DNA from: Thalassocella blandensis
GTDB lineage: Bacteria > Pseudomonadota > Gammaproteobacteria > Pseudomonadales > Cellvibrionaceae
DNA length: 64,000 nucleotides
Direction of reading: 5' to 3'
Assembly: GCA_902141825.1 (NCBI GenBank)
Contig: CABFPG010000008.1
Location: forward strand, 211,288-275,287
Below the pieces are notes generated by a model. That model saw only the letters and a list, made by a program, of their open reading frames with translations, did not search any database and was not told the origin of the DNA. Of this stretch, positions 46,100-54,924 are shown one piece after another. Numbering within the stretch: the first letter of the stretch is position 1; every line of letters starts with the position of its first letter. Position numbers and translations under genes: made by a program.

Positions 46100-48247
46100 A
46101 TGAGTTTAATGGATGATATGTATGAAAAAATCAATGAAGTTTTAGGGGCTGGAGATCAACTATTTTGCATGGAATTTCCTGCACGACCACTCAATGCAAG
46201 TCGTTTTAGATATGACACTTCCGACAGAAACAGCGTGCTAACGAAACCTTACAGCGTACAAGAAGCTGAATTTCGCCTCTCCGACGCACTCTACAACACG
46301 GCGCCTATGGTACAAGGAACAAACGGCAAACAGCTTTCAGTTGTGTACGATTCTTTGCTAAACAACTACGTGCCTAAGTTATCTGAGTTAAAAGACTTCA
46401 TTGTAGATAAATTTGATGTTAGAAAATTTCTTTTAGAAAAAGTCGAAGACGAGATTGATGGCGCACAAGTATCCTGTTCAAGAATGGAACTGTGCCAGCG
46501 CCTATACAACAAATACTTGAATGAAAAAAATAACTGGCTGCAACAAAAAGACTCCGAATTTGACAGCTACAGAGGAAAGGACGATTTGGATGGATTTGCA
46601 AAATGGGTGTCTTCTGAAGGAATTGTGCGAGACGAAAAACTCAACAATTTATTCAACGACGTAGTGGTCCGCGGACATTATCATGAAGTACTCACGATAT
46701 TAGGCTTCCTAAACGTTGCCAGCAGCGCAGAAACATTAGAAAAATCCAAACAAAACATGCGACATTGCAGCCGCAAGAGTCTGGATGCATCCACCACAAT
46801 CTACCCCGTGCAATTTCAACCGAACGACTGGTTTAAATCGTTAAATTCGAGCTTCGCGCCTAAAGATTTACTAGGTTCTCAGGAAACAATACAAACCAAA
46901 TACGACGCCAAGAGAAAACAGCTTTCTGATGTACGCGCTCAATTGAGTGAAATGAAAATGCTATCCAGCTCACCCGAAGAAATTTCGGAGTTAGAACAGA
47001 AGGTTGAAGATGGAAAAACAGCGCTTAAACAAGCAGAACAAGCGCTCATGGAGCAATACGGACAAGGTGTAATGACAGCTTTTAAAATATATTTAAAAGC
47101 CCACACTGGCGGAGGCATTGCAACTGCTTCCGAATTGAGCGAGAAACAAGAAAGCTTAAGCACAGCAGATAAAGAGAAAGACGATAAACTCAAAGAAAAA
47201 TTGGGCCTGGGTGAAGACGTCATAAAACAAATGACAGATACTTACAGTAAACAGTCAGAACTACTTCAAGCTTCAGAACAGCTTGCAAATTTACAGCGAT
47301 TAAAAGTGAAGGCGGAAAGCAAAGACTATGGACTACAAATTCAAATATTAACAAGCAAAAAAGATGCACTTTCTGAAGAGGTCGAGTGGCTTGCCAACAT
47401 GCTTGGAGGCATAGCCCACTCCGACCTTAATGGCGAAGAAGCCTCTTCACAAGTATTACCTACAGGTGAGGACGTTGAAGATACCGAATATACGGATGTC
47501 ACCATTATTGCCAACACCGAGGAAAGCAACGAATCGAGTAGAGAAAGCTCATCATCCAGCAACAAATCCTGGAAAGTTTCAGGCTGGTTTGCATCCGCCG
47601 GCGGAAATAAAAGTAGCGCGAGCGCATCCTCTAGCCTGGAAAGCTCAAATTTTAGCAAAAAAATAGAAATTGGCTTTCGTGTAACAAAAGTGTCGATTGA
47701 CAGAGGGGGATGGTTTAACCCTTCTATTTTTGATGTAAGCAATGCATATTATCGACTAGCAGAGTTCGGTGCAGGAGCGGGACTTGATGTACAAACAATT
47801 AAAAAAAAGGTGGAGGCAAAAGGAAGCCTTACAGACTTACTACAAATACAGAAAGATGGTAAAACGATTCCGTCCATACTGCCCTCCTACCCTGTTGGCT
47901 TTGTAATAGCCAAAGACATCACAGTAAAAATTTCTGTAGATTCCAGTCAATTAAGCGTAGCAAAAAAAGAAGTTGAAAAGTCTGCAGCAAGTGGTGGAGG
48001 TTTTTTCGGTTTTAGCGCTTCAAGTTCTAGTTCCTCATCAAGCTCTAGCTCCGACATGTACCAATACAGCGATTCAGATTCACTCATGATTCGCATCCCC
48101 GGCCCACAAATATTAGGATGGTTTTTGCAACTTCCCCCTCAAGATCAAAGCACACCCTACGAGAGCCTTACATCATCAGATATTGATCTGAAAGTTCTCA
48201 GCGGCGAACTCAAGAAGTACGATGACAAAAATGAGCAGGTAAATTAA
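46100..48247 (+). CDS. Large protein of unknown function with coiled coils and Ser/Gly-rich tracts
   Basis: A 715-residue soluble protein I do not recognise. It has no signal peptide or clear transmembrane helix. Residues about 1-260 look globular; about 265-325 and 345-440 are coiled coil (heptad-rich Leu/Glu/Lys); 470-515 is acidic then Ser-rich; about 520-620 is a beta-rich domain (FRVTKVSIDRGGWFNPSIFD); a Gly-Phe-Ser tract with a run of ten or more serines follows (about 631-650); and the C-terminus includes PGPQILGWFLQLPP. Two tracts share a SG-x-F-x(2-4)-SS pattern, at about 494-512 and 631-650. ATG 46100 has AAAGG 9 nt upstream; an in-frame GTG at 46091 is less likely. Confidence 0.65.
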   Translation: MSLMDDMYEKINEVLGAGDQLFCMEFPARPLNASRFRYDTSDRNSVLTKPYSVQEAEFRLSDALYNTAPMVQGTNGKQLSVVYDSLLNNYVPKLSELKDFIVDKFDVRKFLLEKVEDEIDGAQVSCSRMELCQRLYNKYLNEKNNWLQQKDSEFDSYRGKDDLDGFAKWVSSEGIVRDEKLNNLFNDVVVRGHYHEVLTILGFLNVASSAETLEKSKQNMRHCSRKSLDASTTIYPVQFQPNDWFKSLNSSFAPKDLLGSQETIQTKYDAKRKQLSDVRAQLSEMKMLSSSPEEISELEQKVEDGKTALKQAEQALMEQYGQGVMTAFKIYLKAHTGGGIATASELSEKQESLSTADKEKDDKLKEKLGLGEDVIKQMTDTYSKQSELLQASEQLANLQRLKVKAESKDYGLQIQILTSKKDALSEEVEWLANMLGGIAHSDLNGEEASSQVLPTGEDVEDTEYTDVTIIANTEESNESSRESSSSSNKSWKVSGWFASAGGNKSSASASSSLESSNFSKKIEIGFRVTKVSIDRGGWFNPSIFDVSNAYYRLAEFGAGAGLDVQTIKKKVEAKGSLTDLLQIQKDGKTIPSILPSYPVGFVIAKDITVKISVDSSQLSVAKKEVEKSAASGGGFFGFSASSSSSSSSSSSDMYQYSDSDSLMIRIPGPQILGWFLQLPPQDQSTPYESLTSSDIDLKVLSGELKKYDDKNEQVN

Positions 48248-48277
48248 TTACTGTTCTCTAACCCACTGCCTAAGCTA

Positions 48278-48303
48278 GGCCACCGCCAAAAACGGTGGCC
48301 TTA
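48278..48303 (+). terminator. Hairpin terminator
   Basis: GGCCACCG pairs with CGGTGGCC over seven bases, followed by TT. It separates the unknown gene from the convergent GGCT-like gene. Confidence 0.7.
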
Positions 48304-48430
48304 AAATACATGAACCAAGGTGGTCAACCGTACAAAGCTAAGAGCTGGTCAGCGTCTTATCAAGACAAGTGGGAGCTCATAGAATGGTGTTGTGAGTTCT
48401 CAATCCTTAGCTTAGTGAAAACAAAAAACA

Positions 48431-48787
48431 CTAATGCCCGTTATATAAATACACCCAAGCTTCGTGAACTGACTCATCAGCTAGCAGAGTCGCATCCAGG
48501 CGATGCCTAAAAAACTCATTCAACTCAGGGTCATCATCACCGCAGCCTTCAAATGCATCCAAGCCAGAAAACAGCTTGTCGCTGGCACCGTTATGGATAC
48601 GAAACAATTCGCCCACGACCCGGTCACGAGGATCGCCCGAAGGCACCAACCCTGAATACCCGCCTAAATCTACCTGGGTGCCACCAACAGTTGCAGCCCC
48701 AAGAAAATCACAATAACCACGCAGAAAGTTATGCATGGGATGGCCATGCGTGGTAAGTAAAGTGCCGTAGACAAAAAGTGTTTCCAT
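48431..48787 (-). CDS. Gamma-glutamylcyclotransferase-like (AIG2/GGCT fold) protein
   Basis: A 118-residue single-domain protein. The N-terminal FVYGTLL is the family's substrate-binding YGTL loop, and Glu in LDAFEGC is the expected catalytic acid. Enzymes of this fold release pyroglutamate from gamma-glutamyl amines or peptides, but many bacterial members have unassigned substrates. The gene is monocistronic and convergent with the large unknown gene. Confidence 0.88.
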   Translation of the reverse strand: METLFVYGTLLTTHGHPMHNFLRGYCDFLGAATVGGTQVDLGGYSGLVPSGDPRDRVVGELFRIHNGASDKLFSGLDAFEGCGDDDPELNEFFRHRLDATLLADESVHEAWVYLYNGH

Positions 48788-49078
48788 AATCGAATACGAA
48801 CCGGTTTATACCATCATCGCTCTGCGGAGTTTAGTTATTCTAAGGTTGCTCAAGCTTGTTAACTCTTTACAATTTGCCAAACAAAAAGGCTCGTATATAC
48901 CAGCCTCAATCTTTCCTTCAACCATGGTATATCTCTAACACCATCACCATAGAAAATACTGTTAGCCCCTTCTCTTTGGCACACCGAAGAATACGTGCAC
49001 CCTATAAAACCGGTTAAAAAGCAGCTTTCACACCCAGCTAAGCATAATTCGAACTTTCGTTAAATTATGCCGACAAGC
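48788..49078. other. Intergenic region, no gene seen
   Basis: About 290 bp of low-information sequence upstream of the GGCT-like gene. Confidence 0.4.
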
Positions 49079-49795
49079 TCATTGCCCAGTGAATACTGAA
49101 CCAATCAAAGCCGACCCACGACCAACCGGGTCCTGACGAATGAGTTTTTCCTCGACAGCGACCTGACTGAATAACGCACTTAAGCTTTTATTAAGCACAT
49201 GCTGCTCCAGATCCAAATTCGGTTTATTGGCAATTGGAAGATTTTGGTAAGCGCCCAATATCTGCTGGTACTGACTATAAAAACCGATTTGCTTCAAATT
49301 CTGCTGAATAATAGGCAGATATCGCGAACGCAAACTTGCTTCCGTCTGTTGGCGAAAATAATCTGTCGCGGCCGTTTCAGAGCCGCGTATAATCCCCAAA
49401 GCATCCGTAACACTCATATTCCGCACAGCATCTACAAAAACTTCTTTTGCTTCCACCGCGGCTTTCTCTGCGCCCTGATTCATCAGCGCTTCCACCCGTT
49501 CCAACTGACCACCCAAACCAAAACGACGCATTGTACTGGTGACAGCATCTAACTCATCCGGCAGCGCAATCCGATACAGATTGCTATTACTATACCCTCC
49601 AGGCGCAGACAACTGCGTCGCAGCTCGTGCACTCCCCAACTCCAACGCCTGTTTTATACCACGCACCAAATTCGCCTGATTACTGTAACCCGTCGCAGTT
49701 GCCACCTGAGCACCAGCGTCTATGTAGGGCGTTAACTCAGAACAGGCAGACAAGGAAAGGATAGAAGCGAATAAGAGTGTTTTTAATGATTTCAT
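49079..49795 (-). CDS. DUF4197 lipoprotein
   Basis: A 238-residue protein with a lipoprotein signal (LLFASILSLSAC) and the DUF4197 domain across the rest (LVRGIKQALELGSARAATQLS, IALPDELDAVTSTMRRFGLG, NMSVTDALGIIRG). The family is widespread in proteobacteria as a periplasmic lipoprotein of unknown function. The length and all of the conserved blocks look complete. Monocistronic. Confidence 0.9.
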   Translation of the reverse strand: MKSLKTLLFASILSLSACSELTPYIDAGAQVATATGYSNQANLVRGIKQALELGSARAATQLSAPGGYSNSNLYRIALPDELDAVTSTMRRFGLGGQLERVEALMNQGAEKAAVEAKEVFVDAVRNMSVTDALGIIRGSETAATDYFRQQTEASLRSRYLPIIQQNLKQIGFYSQYQQILGAYQNLPIANKPNLDLEQHVLNKSLSALFSQVAVEEKLIRQDPVGRGSALIGSVFTGQ

Positions 49796-50394
49796 GCTTA
49801 TCTCGAATATTGTAAGGTTACTTATACCGACAGATTAGACTGTTTGCTTTCAACACACTAGGATAATACCTGAAAGTCGGAACTGACGCCCGATTATTGG
49901 CTAAAATCTGCCCCAATCTTCAGCGAATTTTTGGCCGTTATTTCAACAAATACTCATAACTTTAAAATTCCAATCAAACTCCAGGTCAAGCACTAATCCT
50001 TTTGCTAATCCCTTAGCTAACCCCTGGCCAAGCCCTATGCTCACCTCCTCACTAGCCTCCTCAAAACACAACGAAAGATTAAAATGTATTCTGGTAACTA
50101 TTTCTTTCGTCTAAAAACGGAGAGGAAAAACTTAACACCCGCATTCTATAGAGGTGCGTTAATTGTTTTGTTGATCTGCAATTTAAATATTAATAAAAGG
50201 TGGCAGGTCTTGGCACGCAAATTTTACTCACGGAATTCAAATAAAATAAGCGACAACCCCCTATAACGCCGTAGGACTGCTATCCGACGGACACAATATG
50301 ATACAAAACGTTAAGATCTTATTCGCAATTTTATTATAGAATGTGCAACGTACAAGATAATTACCTAATAACAATCAATTAATAGGAGCTCACA
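49796..50394. other. Intergenic region, no convincing gene
   Basis: About 600 bp. A stretch near 49990-50065 has degenerate CTAA(T/C)CCC-like repeats. A 60-codon frame at 50084-50266 has no ribosome site and no recognisable content. AGGAGC at 50384-50389 serves the next gene. Confidence 0.4.
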
Positions 50395-51237
50395 GTGAAA
50401 GGAATCCTCAATCCACGCCTCGCGTCTTTCGCTACAACTTTAGGTACCACACTACTTTTTTCTGTGAATAGCCACTCCGATAATCCACGCAATGGTGGTG
50501 AGCTAATGCTTGGTGGTGGATATGTCCATTCAGACGAGCCTTTTGATGAAGGAATCTCTGGCTTTCGGATATACATGGATGGCCGATACCAATGGCATGG
50601 TTTGTTTGTAGAATCAGGCAATATAATAAACAGACAAAAGGATAAACCAGCGGTAGGCTTTAATTTTTACAATACCGACCACTGGAACTTTGACCTACTA
50701 GGAACAATTGCGGATGACAGCATTGATTACCGATACAGAGCCGGAAATTACATAGTATATCGTTCTCGATCATCAATTGCCGGCGCAGGGTTTCGTGCGA
50801 TTGGGACGTTTAATAACACCACTATACAGGCCATGGGACTCCCCATTGCCAGCGAAGGATCACGGGATGATGGCGTCTTACGCCATGCTTCTCTTTGGCT
50901 GGATCAAAAATGGCAAATCAATGACAAATGGGAGTTTAAAGTCTCCTTGGGAGCACAATACCGTTCTGCAGAACTACTTGACCACAAGTACGGCGTAGAA
51001 CCTATACAAGCCGATAATTATATTCAGCCTTACGAAGCATCAGACGGCACTGATTATACCGCACATTTTGAACTTAACTATGCAATAACGGACCACCTTT
51101 TTATACAGCCTTATTTTAATATTACCAAATTTTCTGATTCTGCAATGGATAGCCCTTTGGTTAAGACCGCAATAAACTCATTTGACCGATCAGAACAGGA
51201 AAGAAAATTAGGTATCAACTTAAACTATCGTTTTTAA
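50395..51237 (+). CDS. MipA/OmpV family outer-membrane protein
   Basis: A 280-residue barrel protein with a signal peptide (cleaved near NSHS). MipA-like blocks are MLGGGYVHSDEPFDEG and the ending RKLGINLNYRF with a terminal Phe. The start is GTG 50395, preceded by AGGAGC at a good distance. MipA/OmpV proteins are implicated in murein-associated scaffolding or in outer-membrane adaptation; no specific role can be read here. The downstream hairpin at 51325 in the first repeat copy may terminate it. Confidence 0.85.
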   Translation: MKGILNPRLASFATTLGTTLLFSVNSHSDNPRNGGELMLGGGYVHSDEPFDEGISGFRIYMDGRYQWHGLFVESGNIINRQKDKPAVGFNFYNTDHWNFDLLGTIADDSIDYRYRAGNYIVYRSRSSIAGAGFRAIGTFNNTTIQAMGLPIASEGSRDDGVLRHASLWLDQKWQINDKWEFKVSLGAQYRSAELLDHKYGVEPIQADNYIQPYEASDGTDYTAHFELNYAITDHLFIQPYFNITKFSDSAMDSPLVKTAINSFDRSEQERKLGINLNYRF

Positions 51238-51615
51238 GTGCTTAGCCCGCATTAATTGACAACCAGCGAATTCAAATTAGCACACTACATACTAACAATA
51301 GTTCGTTCCTACAAAAAATGAAACGGCGCACCTGGCTATCAAGTACGCCGTTTATCATTTTTAACGCTGATAATAGTACTTTCATAATGGCAATTTTTTT
51401 GCCGGCCAAAACTATTTTGGTTTCTTCATCTACTCTCAAACCAGTCTTTGAACAACCCGCCACTTGAGCTGCTGTAAATTGGCTTAGAATCTTTCTCTTC
51501 TCAAAAGGCTTCTGTAACTCCCATTTTAAATACGTTAAAAATTTATAAAATAGGAAGGCTTAATATTTATATGAGTATGATTGGGTTATTAACCAAATAA
51601 GTAGAGGACAAAAAT

Positions 51616-51870
51616 ATGCGCGTAGAATGCCCCGAATGCCTGCAGCCGGCTGTCATCAGCAAGCGAAACAAAATATCGAACCACACCTCTGATTTGTATT
51701 GCTCCTGCAAGAATGCCGAATGCGGGCATAACTTTGTCAGCACATTATCGTTTAAACACACCCTTTCACCTTCTCGCCGCACCACGCAGTTATTAGTATT
51801 TGAATACTTGAAAAGCATACCCCAGGCCGATCTGGATTCATTATTAGAAAAACTGTCAAAATGTCGGTGA
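51616..51870 (+). CDS. Ogr/Delta-like zinc-finger protein (intact copy)
   Basis: An 84-residue protein matching the Ogr/Delta family of phage P2-type late-gene activators. It has MRVECPECLQPAVI at the N-terminus, LYCSCKNAECGHNFV in the middle, and four zinc-ligand cysteines in a CPEC...C(x4)C layout. Family members contact RNA polymerase alpha and activate P2 late promoters; a host-encoded single-gene copy need not do so. GTAGAGGA provides the ribosome site. This is the only one of three copies with all cysteines. No phage structural genes are nearby. Confidence 0.8.
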   Translation: MRVECPECLQPAVISKRNKISNHTSDLYCSCKNAECGHNFVSTLSFKHTLSPSRRTTQLLVFEYLKSIPQADLDSLLEKLSKCR

Positions 51871-52168
51871 ATATCATTGTTTTATGCGACAAACCATCGA
51901 TAAATACAGAGAAAGGAATTTTATGCAGAATGTATTGCTACGCTGCAAAGTAGAAAAATGCAGCTGATTTAGTGCAGAAATTAAAACTTAATTTCACTTA
52001 TTTTTCAGGAAAAATTCACGCACCAGACGTCATCCAGTTTGATTAAGCCTATATGCACTATTTGGCGTAAACACCATCTCAATTGGCACAAATAATAACT
52101 AGAAAATATGTAAACAAGTGTTATTCTATCTGCACAATTTTCAAGCACACCGATAGCGGTGTTGCATT

Positions 52169-52196
52169 AAGAAATAAGAAATAAGAAATAAGAAAT
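52169..52196. repeat. Tandem heptamer AAGAAAT x4
   Basis: Four exact 7-bp copies upstream of the deaminase-like gene promoter. Confidence 0.85.
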
Positions 52197-52278
52197 GTTC
52201 GAGTTCAAAACCAGAGCATATATTCAATAAATTACGTATCACAGAGTAGTTTAGAATTAGACTCCCAGCCCTTTCGGA

Positions 52279-52391
52279 CTTTTAGGTAAAAATATATAAA
52301 GCATTAACCTAAAAGCGGAATTCGTTTTATTCTAAACATAAAGTAAATGTGCATGCACATATATTTAAATCAAAGACCATCGCTTTATAAT
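52279..52391 (+). promoter_or_regulatory. Promoter of the deaminase-like gene with two palindromic elements
   Basis: A perfect -10 box TATAAT at 52386-52391 has TTTAAA at 52364-52369 as -35 with a 16-bp spacer. Immediately upstream lies the 14-bp palindrome ATGTGCATGCACAT (52347-52360), and further up the inverted repeat CTTTTAGGT (52279-52287) / ACCTAAAAG (52307-52315). The palindromes suggest regulation by a dimeric protein; the regulator is unknown. Confidence 0.55.
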
Positions 52392-52443
52392 TTTTGTAGG
52401 ACGCACATTAAGTTAACGATTAAATTTTTACAGGGAGATTAAG

Positions 52444-53073
52444 ATGACACTTATACAAAGTTCAGAATTCAGAAGACATAAACTTTCTCATGATGTAACA
52501 GCTCGTCAAAATCGAGGTTACGTATTCCTAATATCTCGATTTGACGATGATGATAGTACTATGTGCACATTTGGCAGTATGGGTTATCGCGATGAAGCAA
52601 TAAAAAGCGGTATTGGAGGAGTTGCCCCCGTTACACTTGCATCCATAAAAAAAAGCACAAAAGTTAAACCAACAGATGTGAAGCATACAAATTTCGCAGA
52701 TAAGTTTCAGGAAATTGGGAAAAATAGAGTAGTCGTTACCAATACTCAACAAGGTGGAGCCCATGCTGAAGAGTTATTCTTGAGGAAGCTACCACAGATG
52801 TTCGATGAATATGGAGAGCCAAGGAAAATAGATATATTTGTTTCAAGAATACCCTGCGCAAGTACCTCAGCCAACTGGGTGCTAAATACTGAAAAAGGTA
52901 AAGTTTTGTTACCTCAAGGATGCGCAAATAAACTCCTCGCTGTAATACAGTCAAATCCTGGTATCACTTGGAGAATTTGGTGGGAAGAAGAATATCCTAA
53001 TCCAAATACTCAAACTGCCTGCGCTTCTGCAATGGCAAAATTAAGCGGTCGTGCAATAGTGAAACGTTACTAA
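52444..53073 (+). CDS. Cytidine-deaminase-like zinc protein (stand-alone, unassigned family)
   Basis: A 209-residue soluble protein. The C-terminal half carries the signature of the deaminase superfamily: GGAHAEELFL (His107, catalytic-type Glu109) and, after a predicted strand IDIFVS, IPCASTSANW (Cys138) with a second cysteine in LPQGC (Cys160). The 21-residue gap between the two cysteines is longer than the usual PCxxC. Strand-helix order (H-A-E helix, strand, P-C helix, strand ITWRIWW) agrees with the fold. The N-terminal half is unrecognised. AGGGAGA precedes ATG. It could be a nucleoside or nucleic-acid deaminase, an effector or a defence protein; the sequence alone does not decide. Confidence 0.6.
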   Translation: MTLIQSSEFRRHKLSHDVTARQNRGYVFLISRFDDDDSTMCTFGSMGYRDEAIKSGIGGVAPVTLASIKKSTKVKPTDVKHTNFADKFQEIGKNRVVVTNTQQGGAHAEELFLRKLPQMFDEYGEPRKIDIFVSRIPCASTSANWVLNTEKGKVLLPQGCANKLLAVIQSNPGITWRIWWEEEYPNPNTQTACASAMAKLSGRAIVKRY

Positions 53074-53214
53074 GGTTCCTAATATTGTCCAAGCAAGTTC
53101 GCGTATGGAGTTACAGAAGTTATATATCGGCACAACCAACCCGAACGGATAAATTTTCTCTGACGACTTATTGCACTGAGCATCTACAACAATATCCACC
53201 TCCAAAATATAAGC

Positions 53215-53253
53215 GGCGTACTTGACTAACTCGTACGCCGTCAATCGTTTTTT
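53215..53253 (+). terminator. Terminator after the deaminase-like gene
   Basis: GGCGTAC pairs with GTACGCC over an 11-base loop, followed by GTCAATCG and TTTTTT. It opens repeat copy B. Confidence 0.6.
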
Positions 53254-53501
53254 ATTTAAGGTGGTATTTATAGAACGGAATTTTCGACCAAAAAAAACTG
53301 AGCAGGTTTCTTTATATGCTTTCAAACCCTTCATTGAACAATCCGCCACTTAAGCTCCAGAAAATTGGCTTAAAATATTTCTCATCTCAAAAGGCTTCCG
53401 CAACTTCCATTTTGAATACGTTTAAAATCTAAAAAATAGTACGACTTAATATTTATATGAGTATGATCTAGTTATTAATCAAAAAAGTAGAGGTCAAAAA
53501 T

Positions 53502-53672
53502 ATGCGCGTAGAATGCCCTGAATGCGGGCATACCTTTGTCAGTAAATTATCGCTTAAACATTCCCTATCCCCTTCTTGCCGCTCCACGCAGTTATTAGTA
53601 TTTGAATACTTTAAAAGCGTACCTCAGACCGAACTGAATTCATTATTAGTAAAACTGTCAAAATATCGGTGA
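53502..53672 (+). pseudogene. Ogr/Delta-like zinc-finger gene with in-frame 84-bp deletion
   Basis: Frame MRVECPECGHTFVSKLS... of 56 residues. Compared with copy A it lacks 28 codons, from LQPAVI to NAEC, so two of the four zinc ligands are gone. The join falls between short direct repeats (CCCGAATGC and GCCGAATGC in copy A), as expected of slippage. The reading frame is kept, but a zinc finger cannot form. Confidence 0.75.
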
Positions 53673-53705
53673 ATATTATTATTTTATGCGACAAGCCCAT
53701 TTTCA

Positions 53706-54437
53706 CTATTTTACCCCCAGCACCAATGAAATTCTTCCTGCATATTTATCGACGCCATCCTCGGCATCAGAAGATTTGACTCTGTGTTTCCACTCATACC
53801 GACTAGCTCCACTCAGTATCAACAAAGCTCCTACGGGTAAATTTAAGGCTTCTAACCGATCTCCATTAGTAATTTCAAACACAACCTGCCGTTCAATATT
53901 CAAAATCATGGTAACAACTCCATTTGCGGGTATATCAACATGAAACGGAAAACCAGCTAACCTGCCATCAATAGAATTATAAAAATTCATTGTTAAACGC
54001 CAATTGCTTTTGCAATTTGTGGGCAGAAGTCTTCGCGAAGAAAGCATTTGAACAATAGACGGCAGAACGCCGACGAGAAAATCAGGGAGATTTTCGTTTC
54101 CTCTAAAATATATTAGTTCATGACCAGGCTCGCCATATTCCGGAAAATACTCACAGCTTAAAGTTTTATCGTTTGAATCAAAAAACTCAACGCGTGAAAA
54201 TTTCGCTCCGGTAGAAAGATTATGCTGTTCGCCCCTAACAAAATTAGGTTGAGGTACCACTATGGATATCTCTTTTTTGTCTCGCTCCAACTTTGTGAGA
54301 ATACTTTTTCTCGTCACCCGAGCCTCATCTAACAAGTAACAACATAAACTTTCATCTAGAAAATCAGGCAGAAAAAATAGTCCAGGGATGTCTCTATTCA
54401 CATTGATAATATCCAAGTATTGAGAGAGCCTAAACAT
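53706..54437 (-). CDS. 2OG-Fe(II) oxygenase, AlkB-like
   Basis: A 243-residue protein of the AlkB-like 2-oxoglutarate/iron oxygenase fold. Iron ligands are His166 and Asp168 (FHVDIPANG) and His218 (YEWKHRV), with Arg235 in GRISLVLG to bind 2-oxoglutarate. Enzymes with this spacing demethylate nucleic acids or proteins or hydroxylate other substrates; the target here is unknown. No nucleotide-recognition lid is obvious. It lies directly after repeat copy B and is divergent from the two-gene unknown operon. Confidence 0.8.
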   Translation of the reverse strand: MFRLSQYLDIINVNRDIPGLFFLPDFLDESLCCYLLDEARVTRKSILTKLERDKKEISIVVPQPNFVRGEQHNLSTGAKFSRVEFFDSNDKTLSCEYFPEYGEPGHELIYFRGNENLPDFLVGVLPSIVQMLSSRRLLPTNCKSNWRLTMNFYNSIDGRLAGFPFHVDIPANGVVTMILNIERQVVFEITNGDRLEALNLPVGALLILSGASRYEWKHRVKSSDAEDGVDKYAGRISLVLGVK

Positions 54438-54577
54438 AGCGGCTCACACATAAATTAATCTAAACATCAAAAGTGGAAATCTCGTAGCCCTTATTGTAGC
54501 GATCATTTTTCACCCTAAAAAATAGTTGCCTTTTTGAACTCTGATAATTAAAATCACCGACTCAAGGAGACAAAATA

Positions 54578-54922
54578 ATGAGCAAAAAGAAAGTTTGGCT
54601 ATATTATCACAAAGCAACCGTAGCTCCGCAGACCCCTGTCAATATGGATGGTTCAGAATTTATGATTGGAGTGTCAATAGTTCCCGCTGACACCCTGATT
54701 GAGAGCAAGGATAAATTTGAGGAAGACTTGTCGCGGAATCATATGTCAGCACTGGAAGTATACAACGCCATCGAATACTCACCAGATGCAATTCTTCCAG
54801 ATTCCGATCTTAATAAGCAAATTATTAAGTCTGTTGAACACGCCATTAGAAGAGATCTCGTACATTACATTTGTGAAGCCACATCGGAAAGTCTAAAAAA
54901 TCAGGAAGATGGAGACAATTAA
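54578..54922 (+). CDS. Hypothetical protein, first gene of a two-gene operon
   Basis: A 114-residue soluble protein with no recognised domain. It starts MSKKKVWLYYHKA and has mixed alpha/beta character with an acidic C-terminus. AAGGAG precedes the ATG, and the stop is 2 nt from the next start, so the two products are very likely made together and may interact. No signal peptide or membrane helix. Confidence 0.7.
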   Translation: MSKKKVWLYYHKATVAPQTPVNMDGSEFMIGVSIVPADTLIESKDKFEEDLSRNHMSALEVYNAIEYSPDAILPDSDLNKQIIKSVEHAIRRDLVHYICEATSESLKNQEDGDN

Positions 54923-54924
54923 TA

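Larger units (their letters stand above)
51325..52260. repeat. Repeat unit copy A carrying an Ogr-like gene
   Basis: The longest of three diverged copies. It begins with a hairpin (GGCGCAC / GTACGCC followed by T-rich sequence), then a conserved stretch with CTCAAAAGGCTTC(T/C)G(T/C)AACT, then GTAGAGGACAAAAATATGCGCG and the Ogr-like gene, and then a tail shared with copy C (TTTAGTGCAGAAATTAAAA, TATTTGGCG). Copies B (53215-53690) and C (about 60930-61640) match it along much of their length. Boundaries are approximate. Confidence 0.65.
53215..53690. repeat. Repeat unit copy B (truncated on the right)
   Basis: It matches copy A through the hairpin, the CTCAAAAGGCTTC region, the Ogr-like gene and its stop, then ends at about TATGCGACAAGCC where the 2OG-oxygenase gene begins. 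The shared tail of copies A and C is missing here. Confidence 0.65.

Noticed and set aside
48295..48510. 71-codon forward frame
   Set aside because: Antisense to the GGCT-like gene 3' end and begins in the terminator.
50084..50266. 60-codon forward frame
   Set aside because: Weak start context and composition; intergenic.
51272..51463. 63-codon reverse frame (and a similar one at 53041-53349)
   Set aside because: Both arise from the repeated non-coding sequence of copies A and B; frames are not conserved in sequence between copies.
51616..51870. Possible prophage at the Ogr-like gene
   Set aside because: No capsid, tail, integrase or lysis genes nearby; the gene is isolated in a host-type repeat.
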